This document shows, one piece after another, positions 31,894 to 42,269 of a stretch of DNA of 64,000 bases. Position 1 is the stretch's first letter. Each line of letters begins with the position of its first letter. Under the pieces are notes generated by a model that had not been told where the DNA came from, did no database searches, and saw only the letters and a program-made list of their open reading frames with translations. Source of the DNA: Ophiosphaerella korrae (taxonomy: Eukaryota > Ascomycota > Dothideomycetes > Pleosporales > Phaeosphaeriaceae); the NCBI GenBank assembly GCA_028456385.1, contig JALNQF010000118.1, forward strand, positions 1 through 64,000, in the 5' to 3' direction. The position numbers were made by a program, and so were the translations under genes.

Positions 31894-32934
31894 ATGCGCT
31901 TCGAGACACTCAACCCGTTCCATCGCCAAAAAGACGATTTCGAGCCGACGTCTTTCGTTTCCCTCGTCTTCCAAGCCCCTGTGAAGCTCCTCCTCTACCA
32001 TGCTTACCACCTAATAACATATCTGCGCTCCACGCCAAAGCCCGCCCAACCATCCATTCGAGTTGTGTGCATCTCAGATACGCATACACATATTCCTAAA
32101 GATGTTCCTTTGGGAGACATACTGATTCATGCGGGTGACATGACGAATGCCGGGAGTGTTGCAGAAATCCAGGCGCAGGTCGATTGGCTGGTGGCGCTGC
32201 CGCACAAAGAAATCGTCGTCATCAGTGGAAACCATGATACGTACCTAGACCCACGAACGAGGCCCTCGTTGCCAGATGAGCAGAGGAGAGGCAGCGTGGA
32301 TTGGAAGCGCGTGCACTATTTGCAGCACCGTAAGGCCAGCCTTACGATCGAGGTGGAGTCGCTGGATGACGCTTCGTCGACATCGAGAACGCCCCTATTA
32401 GCGGACGATCGGAGCCCGAGGCGGATAAGAATATACGGCGCCCCGCAGATACCTGCTTGTGGGCCAATCGATGTTCATGCTTTTCAATATCCTAGAGGCC
32501 AGGATGCTTGGTCAGAGACTGTGCCTGAGGATACTGACATCCTGGTTACGCATACCCCACCAAAATACCACCTCGACCTCTCGCTGCCAAAAGGCCTGGG
32601 GTGCGAGCATTTGCTCGCTGAAGTCCAGCGCGTCAAGCCGTTGTTGCATGTTTTTGGCCACGTACATTGGGGAGCTGGGCGAACTGTGGTGTGGTGGGAC
32701 AAAGCACATGATGCATATATTCAAGGCATGGCTGTACAATCAAAATGGACGCAGGGCGTGTTAAATCCACGGCTATGGGGGAGCCTAGTGGGAGTAGTGT
32801 ATCGTGGCATACGAGAGCTCGTATGGGATCGAGTCTGGGGAGGGCAGAGCTCGGGTACTATCATGGTAAATGCAGGCCAGATGCATGGCAACACTGGGCG
32901 GCTAGGGAACACAGTCCAAGTGGTTGGCATATAA
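31894..32934 (+). CDS. Calcineurin-like metallophosphoesterase
   Basis: Single exon, 346 residues from the ATG at 31894 (MRFETLNPF). The frame is open further 5', including an ATG at 31807, but that part lies over the dispersed repeat and reads unlike protein. Metal-binding motifs of the MPPE fold are present in order: CISDTHTH (about 59-65), HAGDMTNAG (about 79-87), ISGNHDTY (about 110-117), THTPP (about 218) and FGHVHWG (about 253-259). This matches the 239/Rv0805-like single-domain phosphoesterases common in ascomycetes, which need two metal ions. Substrates are usually unknown. A hydrophobic stretch (about residues 19-38) may associate with membrane. Confidence 0.9.
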   Translation: MRFETLNPFHRQKDDFEPTSFVSLVFQAPVKLLLYHAYHLITYLRSTPKPAQPSIRVVCISDTHTHIPKDVPLGDILIHAGDMTNAGSVAEIQAQVDWLVALPHKEIVVISGNHDTYLDPRTRPSLPDEQRRGSVDWKRVHYLQHRKASLTIEVESLDDASSTSRTPLLADDRSPRRIRIYGAPQIPACGPIDVHAFQYPRGQDAWSETVPEDTDILVTHTPPKYHLDLSLPKGLGCEHLLAEVQRVKPLLHVFGHVHWGAGRTVVWWDKAHDAYIQGMAVQSKWTQGVLNPRLWGSLVGVVYRGIRELVWDRVWGGQSSGTIMVNAGQMHGNTGRLGNTVQVVGI

Positions 32935-33197
32935 CCTGCAAGGTCACGGCAGTCGAAGAGCGATTCGCAATGTATGTATCAAGCACGACTGGGAGCACTG
33001 CATTGTCGAGAAGCCTTCTTGAACTAAAAGGATTCTGTTGATTTAGCTTGACTAGCTCGCCAGAGAAGCCAAGTTCAACATGGAGACCAGGCTATATGCC
33101 GTTCCCCGCGACTTTGTGATTGCGGTCATGAAACCATAAATCGTGCACACCATGTCATGCTATATTCCACCACCGAGCCAGCGATACTCGCACATGC

Positions 33198-33812
33198 TCA
33201 GAGACGACGACCACGGCGACCACCCTTCCTCCGGGTAGAATCGGATGGAGTGGGGGTAACGTCCTCGATACGTCCAATGCGCATACCAGCACGGGCAAGA
33301 GCGCGGAGGGCAGACTGGGCACCAGGACCGGGGGTCTTGGTGCCGTTACCACCAGTAGCCCTAATCTTGACGTGGAGGGCAGTAATTCCGAGCTCCTTGC
33401 AGCGGACAGCTATTCCAATAATCAGTATTTCGTTTCCTCTATCCCGAAATTCTCTTTCTACGCACCGACGTCCTGGGCTGCCAACATGGCAGCGTATGGG
33501 GAGGACTCGTCACGGTCGGCCTTGACCTTCATGCCACCGGTGACACGGGAGATGGTTTCGCGGCCAGACAGATCGGTGATGTGGACAAAGGTATCGTTGA
33601 AGGAGGCGAAGATGCGGGCAACGCCGAAGACAAGCTCGCCCTAGGATACAATTAATTCGCGCTCCTACGAGCGGGCTATACACGACGAACCTCGCGGACC
33701 TGGGGTCCAAGCTACACATTGTTAGCATCTCGCCGATCACCACTACAAAAAATTGTAAACTGACCTGTATATTCTCTTGCGCACCGCGCTCGACCTTCTT
33801 CTTGGGAGGCAT
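33198..33812 (-). CDS. RPS14: 40S ribosomal protein S14 (uS11)
   Basis: Four exons: 33812-33765, 33711-33691, 33640-33466 and 33409-33198, giving 151 residues, the expected length. Exon 2 is only 21 nt (LGPQVRE). The protein starts [16 protein letters not shown], contains [46 protein letters not shown] and [28 protein letters not shown] (in part), and ends [11 protein letters not shown]. It is a component of the small-subunit platform near the 3' end of 18S rRNA. Divergent from TYR1 across 271 bp. Confidence 0.98.
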
Positions 33813-34083
33813 GTTGGCTATGAATTGCTTCTTGACTGTGAATTCGTGAGGGTGTCGAGCGAGAGGTCGAACTTTAGGTAGGTGATTATCGTCGCAAATT
33901 GTGTGCGGAGCGGAGAAGGGTTGCGCCGGCAGACACCCACCATACTGTATTGGGACTAGCGTACTTCGGCGCTGAGAAAAGTCAGCTCAGCTCAGCGCAA
34001 GCCACAACCTTTTGTTCTACCACTCCATCATGGACTGAACACCTTTGCTACACTCGCGCACAGCGACGTGCAACACATTCAGC
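33813..34083. promoter_or_regulatory. Shared 271-bp divergent promoter (RPS14 / TYR1)
   Basis: The ATGs at 33812 (minus) and 34084 (plus) face away from each other. A GCTCAGCTCAGCGCAAG stretch lies near 33983-34000. I cannot assign factor sites with confidence. Confidence 0.55.
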
Positions 34084-35854
34084 ATGGAGAATAGAAAGAG
34101 CGTCGGCATGATTGGCATGGGCGATATGGGGAAGATGTATTCGCGGCGGTTGAGTACTGCTGGTTGGAAGTGAGTACCTCAAGTTATCGGAGTTTGTTGG
34201 TCTCCTCGCAAATGGTAAGTTAAGCTCCTGTCTTCCCCACCCCGCTTTGTTAGGATGATCGTGAGGCATTTGGCTCGAGTATGGCGCATGGCCACGCTGG
34301 TGCCGTCTTGGTTCCCAGCAATTGGCCATGTTGCTGTCAATGATGTCAATCTCGCTACCTTTTTTATACAACTCTGATTACTGCTTGTTGCCACTGCATA
34401 GTTCAAAACATTTTGTGTTGGGCCTTGCTAACGAAGACCTCATAGAATACATCTCCTCTATTCCCCAACGTGCGCTGACACGACCGTTTCAGAGTCAATG
34501 CCTGCGATCTTCCGGACAAGTATGATGCATTGGTGGAAGAGTTCAAGGACTTTGTAGGATAGCACCTGTTCATATCGTACTGAAATGTAAACATCGTACT
34601 GAGACTGCACTAGCCCAACGTTGATATTCTGCGAAACGGACACCTCGTCTCTCGATGCAGCGATTTCATTATCTACAGCGTTGAGGCGAAGAATATTGAT
34701 GCTGTCGTGAGGGCATTCGGACCTTGTACGACCACTGCTATTCAATCTGATCTAATACTAACTGTTTCGATACAGCTACTAAGGTCGGCGCTATAGTCGG
34801 AGGCCAGACTTCGTGCAAAACTCCAGAGATGGCCGCTTTTGAGCTCAACTTGCCCAAAGACGTTAGTATCGTCTCCGTACACTCGCTCCATGGTCCTGGA
34901 GTCGACCCAAGGGGTCAACCGTTGGTGTTGATCCAGCACCGTGCTTCGGATGATGATTTTGCGTTTGTAGAGAACGTCATGTCCTGTCTCAACTCTAAGC
35001 ACGTTTACCTCACGGCCGAGCAGCATGACCGTATCACTGCAGACACACAGGCAGTCACACATGCCGCTTTCCTCAGCATGGGTGCGGCTTGGTCTGCGAA
35101 TAACCAGTTCCCATGGGAATCGGATCGTTACGTTGGAGGTATCGAAAACGTGAAGCAGAACATTACCCTTCGTATCTACTCGAACAAGTGGCACGTGTAC
35201 GCTGGTCTCGCAATTATGAACCCGGCTGCGAAGAAGCAAATCAAACAGTATGCCGAGTCTGTAACCGAACTTTTTAAGCTTATGCTCGCTGGGCATAGAG
35301 ATGAGTTGCGGAACAGAGTGCACACAGCACGCAAAGCTGTGTTTGGCGAGTGTGGCAAAATACAACGTGAATTGCTGCTTAGGGATGATCTTCTTGATAA
35401 GTTCAGCTTGGGTGTACTACCAGAGAGGAAATTAAAGAACAACCATCTTAGTCTGCTAGCGATGGTAGATTGTTGGTGGAAGTTGGACATTGTTCCATAC
35501 GATCACATGATTTGTTCTACTCCAGTAGGTGTATCTTTTATCCTAATTTCAAGTACTAATATGTAATAGCCTTCCCGAATGTGGCTCGGCATCACAGAAT
35601 ACCTTTTCCGCGACCCCACGCTGCTCGAAGAAGCCATCGATACTGCAATCGACGACAACACCTTCCGCGCCGATGATCTCGAGTTCACCTTTGCGGCTAG
35701 GGACTGGAGCTCGCGTGTCGATCTAGGCAATTTCGACGGATATCGCGAGAAGTTCGAAAAGATTCAGAAGTATTTTGAGCCCCGGTTCCCAGAGGCCACA
35801 AAGCTGGGCAATGAGATGATCACAACGATTTTACGCAAGACACAGGAGGCTTAA
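34084..35854 (+). CDS. TYR1: Prephenate dehydrogenase (NADP+)
   Basis: Five exons: 34084-34169, 34493-34553, 34614-34725, 34776-35524 and 35570-35854, giving 430 residues. All phases close and the frame is continuous. Intron 1 is unusually long for this window (323 nt). The N terminus is a Rossmann motif VGMIGMGDMGKMYSRRL. Family blocks follow: NGHLVSRCSDFIIYSVEA, VGGQTSCKTPEM, VHSLHGPGV, DTQAVTHAAFLSMG, LRIYSNKWHVYAGLAI, YDHMICSTP and MWLGITEYLF. The enzyme oxidatively decarboxylates prephenate to 4-hydroxyphenylpyruvate, the committed step of tyrosine synthesis in fungi, in the cytoplasm. Confidence 0.95.
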
Positions 35855-36190
35855 GGGTCTGCGTATGAGCAACATGCCACAAACTGTGATGATTCGATGT
35901 TAGTCTAAATTTGATCAGTAGCTACGTGTCTACTCTCTCAGCCTATGCTGTTTGATCAGCGTTGTTTTCATAATCAAACGTGACGCACACTAAATAGGCA
36001 GGGTCGTGCTTCAACGCCCTGAAAAGCTATTTCCCTGACAACATTTTCCACCCCAAGATTTTTATTCCAAACTTGTAGTCCTTGGCTAATCATAATAAAA
36101 TTGACTAGCACGCCATGAATTTGACCGAAGATGAAAAGCAGCCGGCCACGTATTGAACGCAACTTCCCAGTAACAGCCTAATGTACTCTG
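35855..36190. other. Convergent 3' intergenic spacer
   Basis: 336 bp between the stops of TYR1 and the oxygenase gene. It is AT-rich and presumably holds both 3' UTRs. Nothing else was recognised. Confidence 0.6.
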
Positions 36191-37316
36191 CTACTTGTCA
36201 TATACGTTTATAGTCTCAAACATCTTCGTCGAATACTCATTGAAGGTCAATGGCTCGTGGACCTGTTTCCCATCAATCGCAACCCGCGAAGGCTGGGGTT
36301 CAATGATCGCATCAGGCTCCGGCGCAACAAAATAAGGAATAGAATACCTGGCTGCCGTATCCCCCTGATTCACCACAACCCGATGGAGAGCAGACGGGTA
36401 GAAGTCTTCGCCGCGCCACCGTCAGCATTCAGCATTATCCAGCAGTCCCGGGCATACAACATACCATTCGAAATCCGCTGGAACATATCCCCGATATTCA
36501 CATACACCACGCCCTCCCTCGGCACCGCCGGAATCCAGCCCCCCGTCCCCCTATCCAAGAACTCCAGCCCACCGCACCCATCCTGAAACAACATCGTAAA
36601 CAAACTGCACACAATCAGCCACACCTCGACCACCCCCGACACCCAACTCACCTCCAGTCCGTGTGCGCCCCCAGCCGCGAAAACCCAGGCGCCTCCTCGC
36701 CCACCGCCGGATAGTGCAGTAGCCGCAGCTGATTGTCGTGTCCCGTGTGCAGCGCGCGCACCCGCTCCGCCTCGTCAAAAGGTAAATCCAGACTCATAAT
36801 CAGCGCGTCCAGAAGCGCGGTCGCGACGCCGTGCAGCGCCCAATACAGGCTTGTCGTGAACGCGCGGAAGCCAGGTAGGGTGTCCTCCGGGAGCCAGATG
36901 TTGTACTGGATGTCATTCTCGTCGCTGCCGATTTCGTAGCTTTCTTTGAAATCGGTGGCAGCAGCACTAGGTTCGGATTTTGCCATGTCCTTGTTTGATT
37001 CCAGTGTGGTTTTTTTGCCGACTTGTTCGCGGCCGGTGCTGGAGTAGCCGCGGTGGGGGATGGGGCCGTTGGGATGGGGCGCTTTCATTTTCTCGGAGTA
37101 GGGGAGGTCGAAGAGGTGCTTGGTGGTTTGGAAGGCCTTTTCTAGGAATTGGGGTGAGAGGCCGTGGCCCGAGATTCCGAGACAGCCATTTATTCGTCCT
37201 AATTCGGCCAGCTGTTGGGCTGTATGCTGGCGACGTTTGAGATCGCTAGCGCCTGTGAAGGATGAGATATCGACAATGGGGATGACGGGAGATGGTGACA
37301 CATTGTCTGAAGACAT
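36191..37316 (-). CDS. 2-oxoglutarate/Fe(II)-dependent dioxygenase (isopenicillin N synthase-like)
   Basis: Three exons: 37316-36652, 36604-36465 and 36405-36191, giving 339 residues. The N-terminal DIOX_N domain (IPIVDISSF, RINGCLGISGHGL, FDLPYSEKMKAPHP, RGYSSTGREQ) is followed by the 2OG-FeII fold. Iron ligands are visible as HTD (about 218-220, the codons just before intron 1) and the His of LHRVVVNQG (about 276). The 2-oxoglutarate-binding Arg lies in ARYSIPYF (about 287). Fungal members of this family act in secondary metabolism or nutrient scavenging, and the substrate cannot be read from sequence. It is separated from the NRPS by housekeeping genes, so there is no evidence that it belongs to that pathway. 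Confidence 0.9.
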
Positions 37317-37677
37317 GATTATAGGTGTGTGGTTTTGGAATAAGTGTGTAGCGGGAAGAATATTTGATGGAATTGGTAATCGTAAATGATGCTGATGTTC
37401 ACTATCATGTGATCATACAGATAGTCCATTGACTTCTTTGGTAGAGGAGATGCATATCTTGCCGAGGCCATCCTACAGGTAAGCTTTCAACACACCGTTG
37501 CACTGCATAGATGCACTATCTAACCTAGCGCCAATTTGACTGGAAGAGGACTATTTATTGGCCATAAATTTATTTTCATGTACACGAAGAGATGTAGAAC
37601 TATATTTGAAATGAATACCGGGTATGCCTACCACGTATACGCCGCCATAAATATCTAGATGCAACCAAATCGCTCAA
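37317..37677. other. Intergenic
   Basis: A 361-bp AT-rich spacer upstream of the oxygenase and downstream of the esterase. No feature recognised. Confidence 0.6.
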
Positions 37678-39000
37678 TCAAGGCTCGTCTATCGACATTC
37701 TACCCAAATCAACAGACTTATGAAACTGCCTGCATGGCAGCTTCACGTGATCTTGTTCTTCCTCATCATCTTCAATTTCAAACATACGCTTCAGCTCCTT
37801 GCAAGCAGCCATATACTGCTGTCTCGCGCCAGGTGACTCTCTAAGTGGGTTTGGCGCCTTGTCCCAGCCATGCGGGACACCAGGGACACAGTGGTAGTGG
37901 ACGCGCTTGCCAAGATCCTTCTTGAGCCTATCACAGAATCGTTCGCCTTCGGCTAAGAGCATGTCCCACTCGCAACAGAACAGGACAATATCGTCTGGAA
38001 GGGCCTCGAGCATGCGTGTAGGTGCGACACCTGGGCTGAGCCATGGATGTGCGAGGTCGAGTGAGGGGGGTTGGAGATATGAGTCGTCAAACAATTCTGT
38101 AAACACTGCTGGGAGTTGCTGGTCTGCGCGGACGCATGTTGCGCGGCGCTGTGCCCGAGTCTGTGTATAGTCTGTGGGCGGGTAAAAAGATACGATACCT
38201 CTAATTCTGACGACTGCATCAGACCCTGCTGTCATGACCGATACGGCTCCGCCATGGGCACTATCTTTGTATGACGAGACGAGAGACAACGACGAGGCAC
38301 CGGTCTGGCGGAGCATGGCGATTCGATCGAGCCGGGACTTCTGACGGACCAGGGGTACGCGTGATGAGTTGGGTGTATCTACCGGAAGCGTTGTGGGTGG
38401 TGGCTGCAAGAGAGCGTTTGGGACATTGCCAGCTCGGCCGTCTACGATTCTCGAGCCGGATGGTGTTCTATCAAGCAGCTCGCCCTGCAGACACAAAGGG
38501 ACTGTAAAACACATGTTTCCTCCTGATGAGAAGCCCGAGACAGCAAAGCGATCTGGGTCTAGCATGAGCTCCGGTGCATGCTGTGCCAAGTACAATATCG
38601 CGTCTGCGCCGTCTTCGACAGCTGTGGGAAAGGGTAGCTCGGGGGCCAGACGGTAGTCAACACTGACAACGACTGCTCCGACTTCCTTGACAACAACACC
38701 ACACCATCGTGCATCGTCTTTGGCTGTGCCGAGCACAAACCCTCCACCATGGAAGTTGACCACGACAGGGTATTTCTTATTGCCCTTGAGTTGTTTCTGC
38801 TTCTTATAGTCCTTGGGTACGTAAAAATTAAGCCTGAATTTGCCCTTTAGCGGCGATATGGTGGCATCAATGTCTTTGTGGAAGGTAGGGCGTGGTGGTA
38901 GTGGTCGTGCGAGCTTGTGCAGCATCATGCCGATGCCCATAAGGATGCGCCAAAATTGCGCTTGCACATGTAAAACCCATCGCGGACGAGATCCGGGCAT
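37678..39000 (-). CDS. Alpha/beta hydrolase-3 (HSL-type) esterase
   Basis: Single exon, 440 residues. The oxyanion-hole motif HGGGF is at 84-88, and the nucleophile elbow GFSSGG has Ser158. DYRLAPELPFPTAVED (about 115-130) is diagnostic of the hormone-sensitive-lipase family. The acid/histidine end reads EWDMLL and GVPHGWDK near 385-400. A roughly 90-residue insert (about 170-260) rich in Ser/Thr/Pro interrupts the core. Near the N terminus, WRILMGIGMMLHKL is hydrophobic and may be a membrane anchor. Acts on carboxylic esters; the physiological substrate is unknown. The C-terminal tail is acidic (EDDEEEQD). Confidence 0.9.
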   Translation of the reverse strand: MPGSRPRWVLHVQAQFWRILMGIGMMLHKLARPLPPRPTFHKDIDATISPLKGKFRLNFYVPKDYKKQKQLKGNKKYPVVVNFHGGGFVLGTAKDDARWCGVVVKEVGAVVVSVDYRLAPELPFPTAVEDGADAILYLAQHAPELMLDPDRFAVSGFSSGGNMCFTVPLCLQGELLDRTPSGSRIVDGRAGNVPNALLQPPPTTLPVDTPNSSRVPLVRQKSRLDRIAMLRQTGASSLSLVSSYKDSAHGGAVSVMTAGSDAVVRIRGIVSFYPPTDYTQTRAQRRATCVRADQQLPAVFTELFDDSYLQPPSLDLAHPWLSPGVAPTRMLEALPDDIVLFCCEWDMLLAEGERFCDRLKKDLGKRVHYHCVPGVPHGWDKAPNPLRESPGARQQYMAACKELKRMFEIEDDEEEQDHVKLPCRQFHKSVDLGRMSIDEP

Positions 39001-39846
39001 CGCGCTGAAAGTTACACGTTGTTATTGTTGTGAGAGTTGGGTGTACAATGAACGCGCCATACGAGTGCTGTGAGGAAAAGGAGCTGAAGCTGAGCGAGGC
39101 GCAGCGCGTGGCAACGCCGGAAGGTGAATTAATAAGATGGGCGACGATGTTGTGAATTTTACCACACAAGGTGCTTAGCTAATACTGAATTGGGGAATAG
39201 ACAACAAGTCTCGAACGCACATGGAATCCATGTAGAAGAATGTGGGCTGTTGTTGGGACGGTCTGATAGGCGATGACGTAGCCCCTGAAGATAGGCTGCT
39301 GCAATAGAATCACCGTTTCATTAGCGGCTCGCCAAGCACAGTTTCCGCACCATTAGCACCGCACACATCATTCATCACGGCTGCCGCACGCTTCCTTGGC
39401 AACGCCGAAGGACATCAATGAGCATGTTGCATGTTGCATGTTGAGCATCGTCGCTGCAGATTGGAGAAGTATGAATTCATACCGCCCACTAGCTAGGTAA
39501 AGTCAGATAAAGGAGAGATCAACAACGAGCTTGCCTATACTCCTGGTGGAACGTATAGGCAATTCCAATCACCGATCCGCTTCGTTACCTGCTGTATACA
39601 GGCAACCAAATTCGTTACCAAAAAAAAACAAGCAAGCCAAAGGGGTATAGGGCTGCTCAAGTCCTCAGAAAGCGCCATACGCTCACCTATTGATGCTGCC
39701 ATAAACCAGATGATGCAACGTACCCAGAGTACACACTAACAACATGGTTGTTATCCAGATCGATAAAGCCTACAAAACGCCAGTGCGAAGCATGCAAGAT
39801 CACTCATAATCCAGCACGAGAGAAGCAAGAGAAGTGGGAAAACCGG
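39001..39846. other. Intergenic
   Basis: 846 bp with no supported gene. A short heptamer repeat, three copies of GCATGTT-like sequence, occurs at about 39423-39444, and an A-run lies near 39621-39629. It contains the esterase promoter. Confidence 0.55.
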
Positions 39847-40411
39847 TTAGGCGTCGACAAAGTAGTAGTCCTCATCCTCGGGAGCGACATTCCTCTTCCT
39901 TGGAAGTGGTGATAGAACCTCGGCATCCACATCGAGCACCTCGTACTCATTCTTGATGAGCTTGTCCGTTTCCTTGATCTCGAAGCGCTCGATAGCCTGG
40001 TCCAATGCATGGTTCAGGATCTGGCTGCCCTGGCTCGGTCCGCGGTGCGCGTCGAACGAGTATGTGATCTCATCATCTGGTCCCGGCGCGATCGAAGGAT
40101 GCTCAACGTCTTCGTCAGCAGAGGACTCGTCGCTTGCGCAGGCTACGTCCTTGTTGAGAGCTGTTCGAGCCTTCATGTGGCCAGGGTAGGATGACCTTCG
40201 CAGGTCAGCATCGTTGAGCAGATAAGCGCGCCGCTTGTGGTTGGGCTTACTTGATATGGGGGATGATGCGAGCAGGACGAGGTCGAGCATCTTCCTCGCG
40301 CCGCCCAGGGCCAAAGGACTGGCCATGCGCCCACTTGACCCTGTTGTTCTTATCGCGGTTGAACTCCTTGGCACCACTGCGAAGGTCGCTGGTGTGGGTA
40401 TGGTCGGACAT
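39847..40411 (-). CDS. Conserved hypothetical acidic protein
   Basis: Two exons, 40411-40251 and 40195-39847, giving 169 residues. The ATG is at 40411 (MSDHTHTSDLRSGAKEF). The 55-nt intron has a GTAAGC donor and splits a Lys codon. The protein is hydrophilic with no membrane segment or known domain. Its N-terminal half is basic (KNNRVKWAHGQSFGPGRREED), the middle is acidic (SDESSADEDVEH), and the end is SPLPRKRNVAPEDEDYYFVDA in part. The basic KRK patch may be a nuclear signal. Splicing and codon use look genuine. The function is unknown to me. Confidence 0.75.
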
Positions 40412-41463
40412 GTCGGAGACTTGCAGTTGGTTGAGAGGGTGTTGATGGGCTGCTCTAAAAGCACTGGGGGGGTTGAGGAAGTCGAGGGAGTAAATAAGTA
40501 CTAGGTGAGTCAGGTAGTTTGGCTGGGGAAGGGAAAGCTGAACGAGCGGCACGTAGATTTGGGTATGACAGCAGGTAGAAATAAGCTGGGAAATGTAAGG
40601 AGGCGGACTGGTGACTGGGAGCTGTCTTGGATGACTGTGAAGGGTGACTCAAGTGAAGCCTAAGCTATGGCAAATCGGTAAGTGGCTATGCGATGATGGC
40701 TGAATACGGCGAGGGTATTTCTCTGAAAGCGTGGAGAACAGTGCACTATGTACCAATGAAGGAGGAACGCCCTTTATGAGAAGCGATCAAAGGCGTAGGC
40801 GCGTCCCCGCTCCTTTTGTTATGGTGTCTGATAAGAGCTGTGAGATAGTGAGCGGCTCATGGGAGCTCATGACCAAGTTCCGGCTCGCCGAGGCCCGTCT
40901 CAGGCCGAATCACATCCGGTTTGACGCAGTCGTGGGCCATCCCCATGATGCTGGTGATGCCATCATCCAGAATCATGCGCCTGGGTCGCAAACGTGGGCT
41001 CCCTCGACGCCAGGCTGGTTCCTGGCTTACATGGGTTAGGGTGAAGGCGCAGACGCCCCCATTGCTGGAGCTCGGCCTCGTGTCCCGACCCCACATTCCA
41101 GCCCGTACCCTGACGCCAACAGTTACGGCGCCTCAACATGTCCAGGCAGCTGCGGCTTATGACATGAGCGCTTCATAGCACGCAAGCTTGATAAGGCTCC
41201 GGATTTGGCCGCTTAGCAGCCTGCGCCCTTTGGGTACCTAGCGCCATCATCTATCTGCCCATGCCTGGCGAGCATCCTGGAACAGCTATTGGCGTGAGCC
41301 TCCGCAGCCTGCGCCCCATAATGCCGCAAGAGAGCAAGCCACTTTCGACTCACTATGGCTATCGGCCGTTTCCGTCAACCAGCTCCCATGTATCACTAAC
41401 GTGTTGGAAACCTGGCAGCTCTAGACTCTGTTGTTGTATTTCCTGATCTCCTCAGGCGCATGG
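40412..41463. other. Intergenic
   Basis: About 1.05 kb. Open frames such as 40731-41039 have no recognisable content and no matching splice structure. Nothing else seen. Confidence 0.5.
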
Positions 41464-42101
41464 TCAAGTGTGATAGGCTGCCGCCTCCTCATCCTCCTCG
41501 TCACTGCTCTCTACCAAGCCAGACTCACTCGGTAGCATGTCTGGGAACCAACCATACTTGGCCAGGTCTACCGAGTACAGGCCCATGGCGTCCCTCTGAA
41601 TCTCTACCCCCTCTCTTCGCAAAGCGTCCGCCTGATGGCTGGCTGCACTAGGTCCTCTTTGCCGCTTGTCAACAGTGAACAATAAGCAACACGAAGGTGA
41701 CGTAGGCAGATAGTTGTCACTGACCTCGGGCTAATGCCGCCTTTGCTATTGATCACCCGCTGCCACGGAACATTGCCGCTGTGATACGTAGGGCTCTTCT
41801 TGCTGGGATCGGTCGATGGCGATGGAAGGTGTTTGAGACATACACCAACTTGTCTTTGACGTCATGGGTTAGCAATTCGCCGCATGCTTTGCACCTTATA
41901 GTACCTCGGACGTTCAGCTAGCACGCGTCAAACCAAGTTAGCAGTCCGTCTTTGTACTTGTCGTAGGACATGCTCACGTTTCCCAAGCAGTCTCGCGATA
42001 TGCCCGTAACTCGTACACCTCCCGTGGGGTATCTCTTGAATGGCTTCATAAACAGCCGTATACCACAGATGCACTTCTTCTGAGCGTTCGCCTGGCGCCA
42101 T
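41464..42101 (-). CDS. Alkyltransferase-like DNA repair protein (ATL, MGMT fold)
   Basis: Four exons: 42101-41978, 41917-41905 (a 13-nt micro-exon), 41853-41725 and 41656-41464, giving 152 residues. The spliced protein reads as a complete MGMT C-terminal domain: AVYEAIQEIPHGRCTSYGHIARLLGK (in part), PERPRQVGVCLKHL, NVPWQRVINSKGGISPRG and a helix ending DALRREGVEIQRD. The active-site PCHR of methyltransferases is PWQR here, so the acceptor cysteine is replaced by Trp. That is the mark of ATL proteins (such as fission yeast Atl1). ATLs bind O6-alkylguanine without repairing it and hand the lesion to nucleotide excision repair. The acidic tail (SSDEEDEE) is an extra. Head-to-head with BUD13/CWC26 (168 bp). 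Confidence 0.9.
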
Positions 42102-42269
42102 ACTTTACTCCTTATACACGTTGGGAGGACGAGGGTGGTGGAAACTGCAAGGGTGGTGGATGTGCAACGCGAAACCAGTACCAAGTCACGTGCAGATAAC
42201 GATAGTGAATGAACCTAAGTTCTAAACTAAACTCCGCAAACGTCCACTTGCTGCAGCACTTACTACATC
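42102..42269. promoter_or_regulatory. Shared 168-bp divergent promoter (ATL / BUD13)
   Basis: Only 168 bp separate the two ATGs. The interval contains CCAAGTCACGTG near 42180, with a palindromic CACGTG E-box of the kind bound by bHLH factors. Its functional use is inferred. Confidence 0.5.

Noticed and set aside
36191..39000. 2-oxoglutarate oxygenase and esterase as tailoring genes of the NRPS
   Set aside because: Several housekeeping genes (hypothetical protein, ATL, BUD13) lie between, and ferrichrome-type synthesis does not need these activities.
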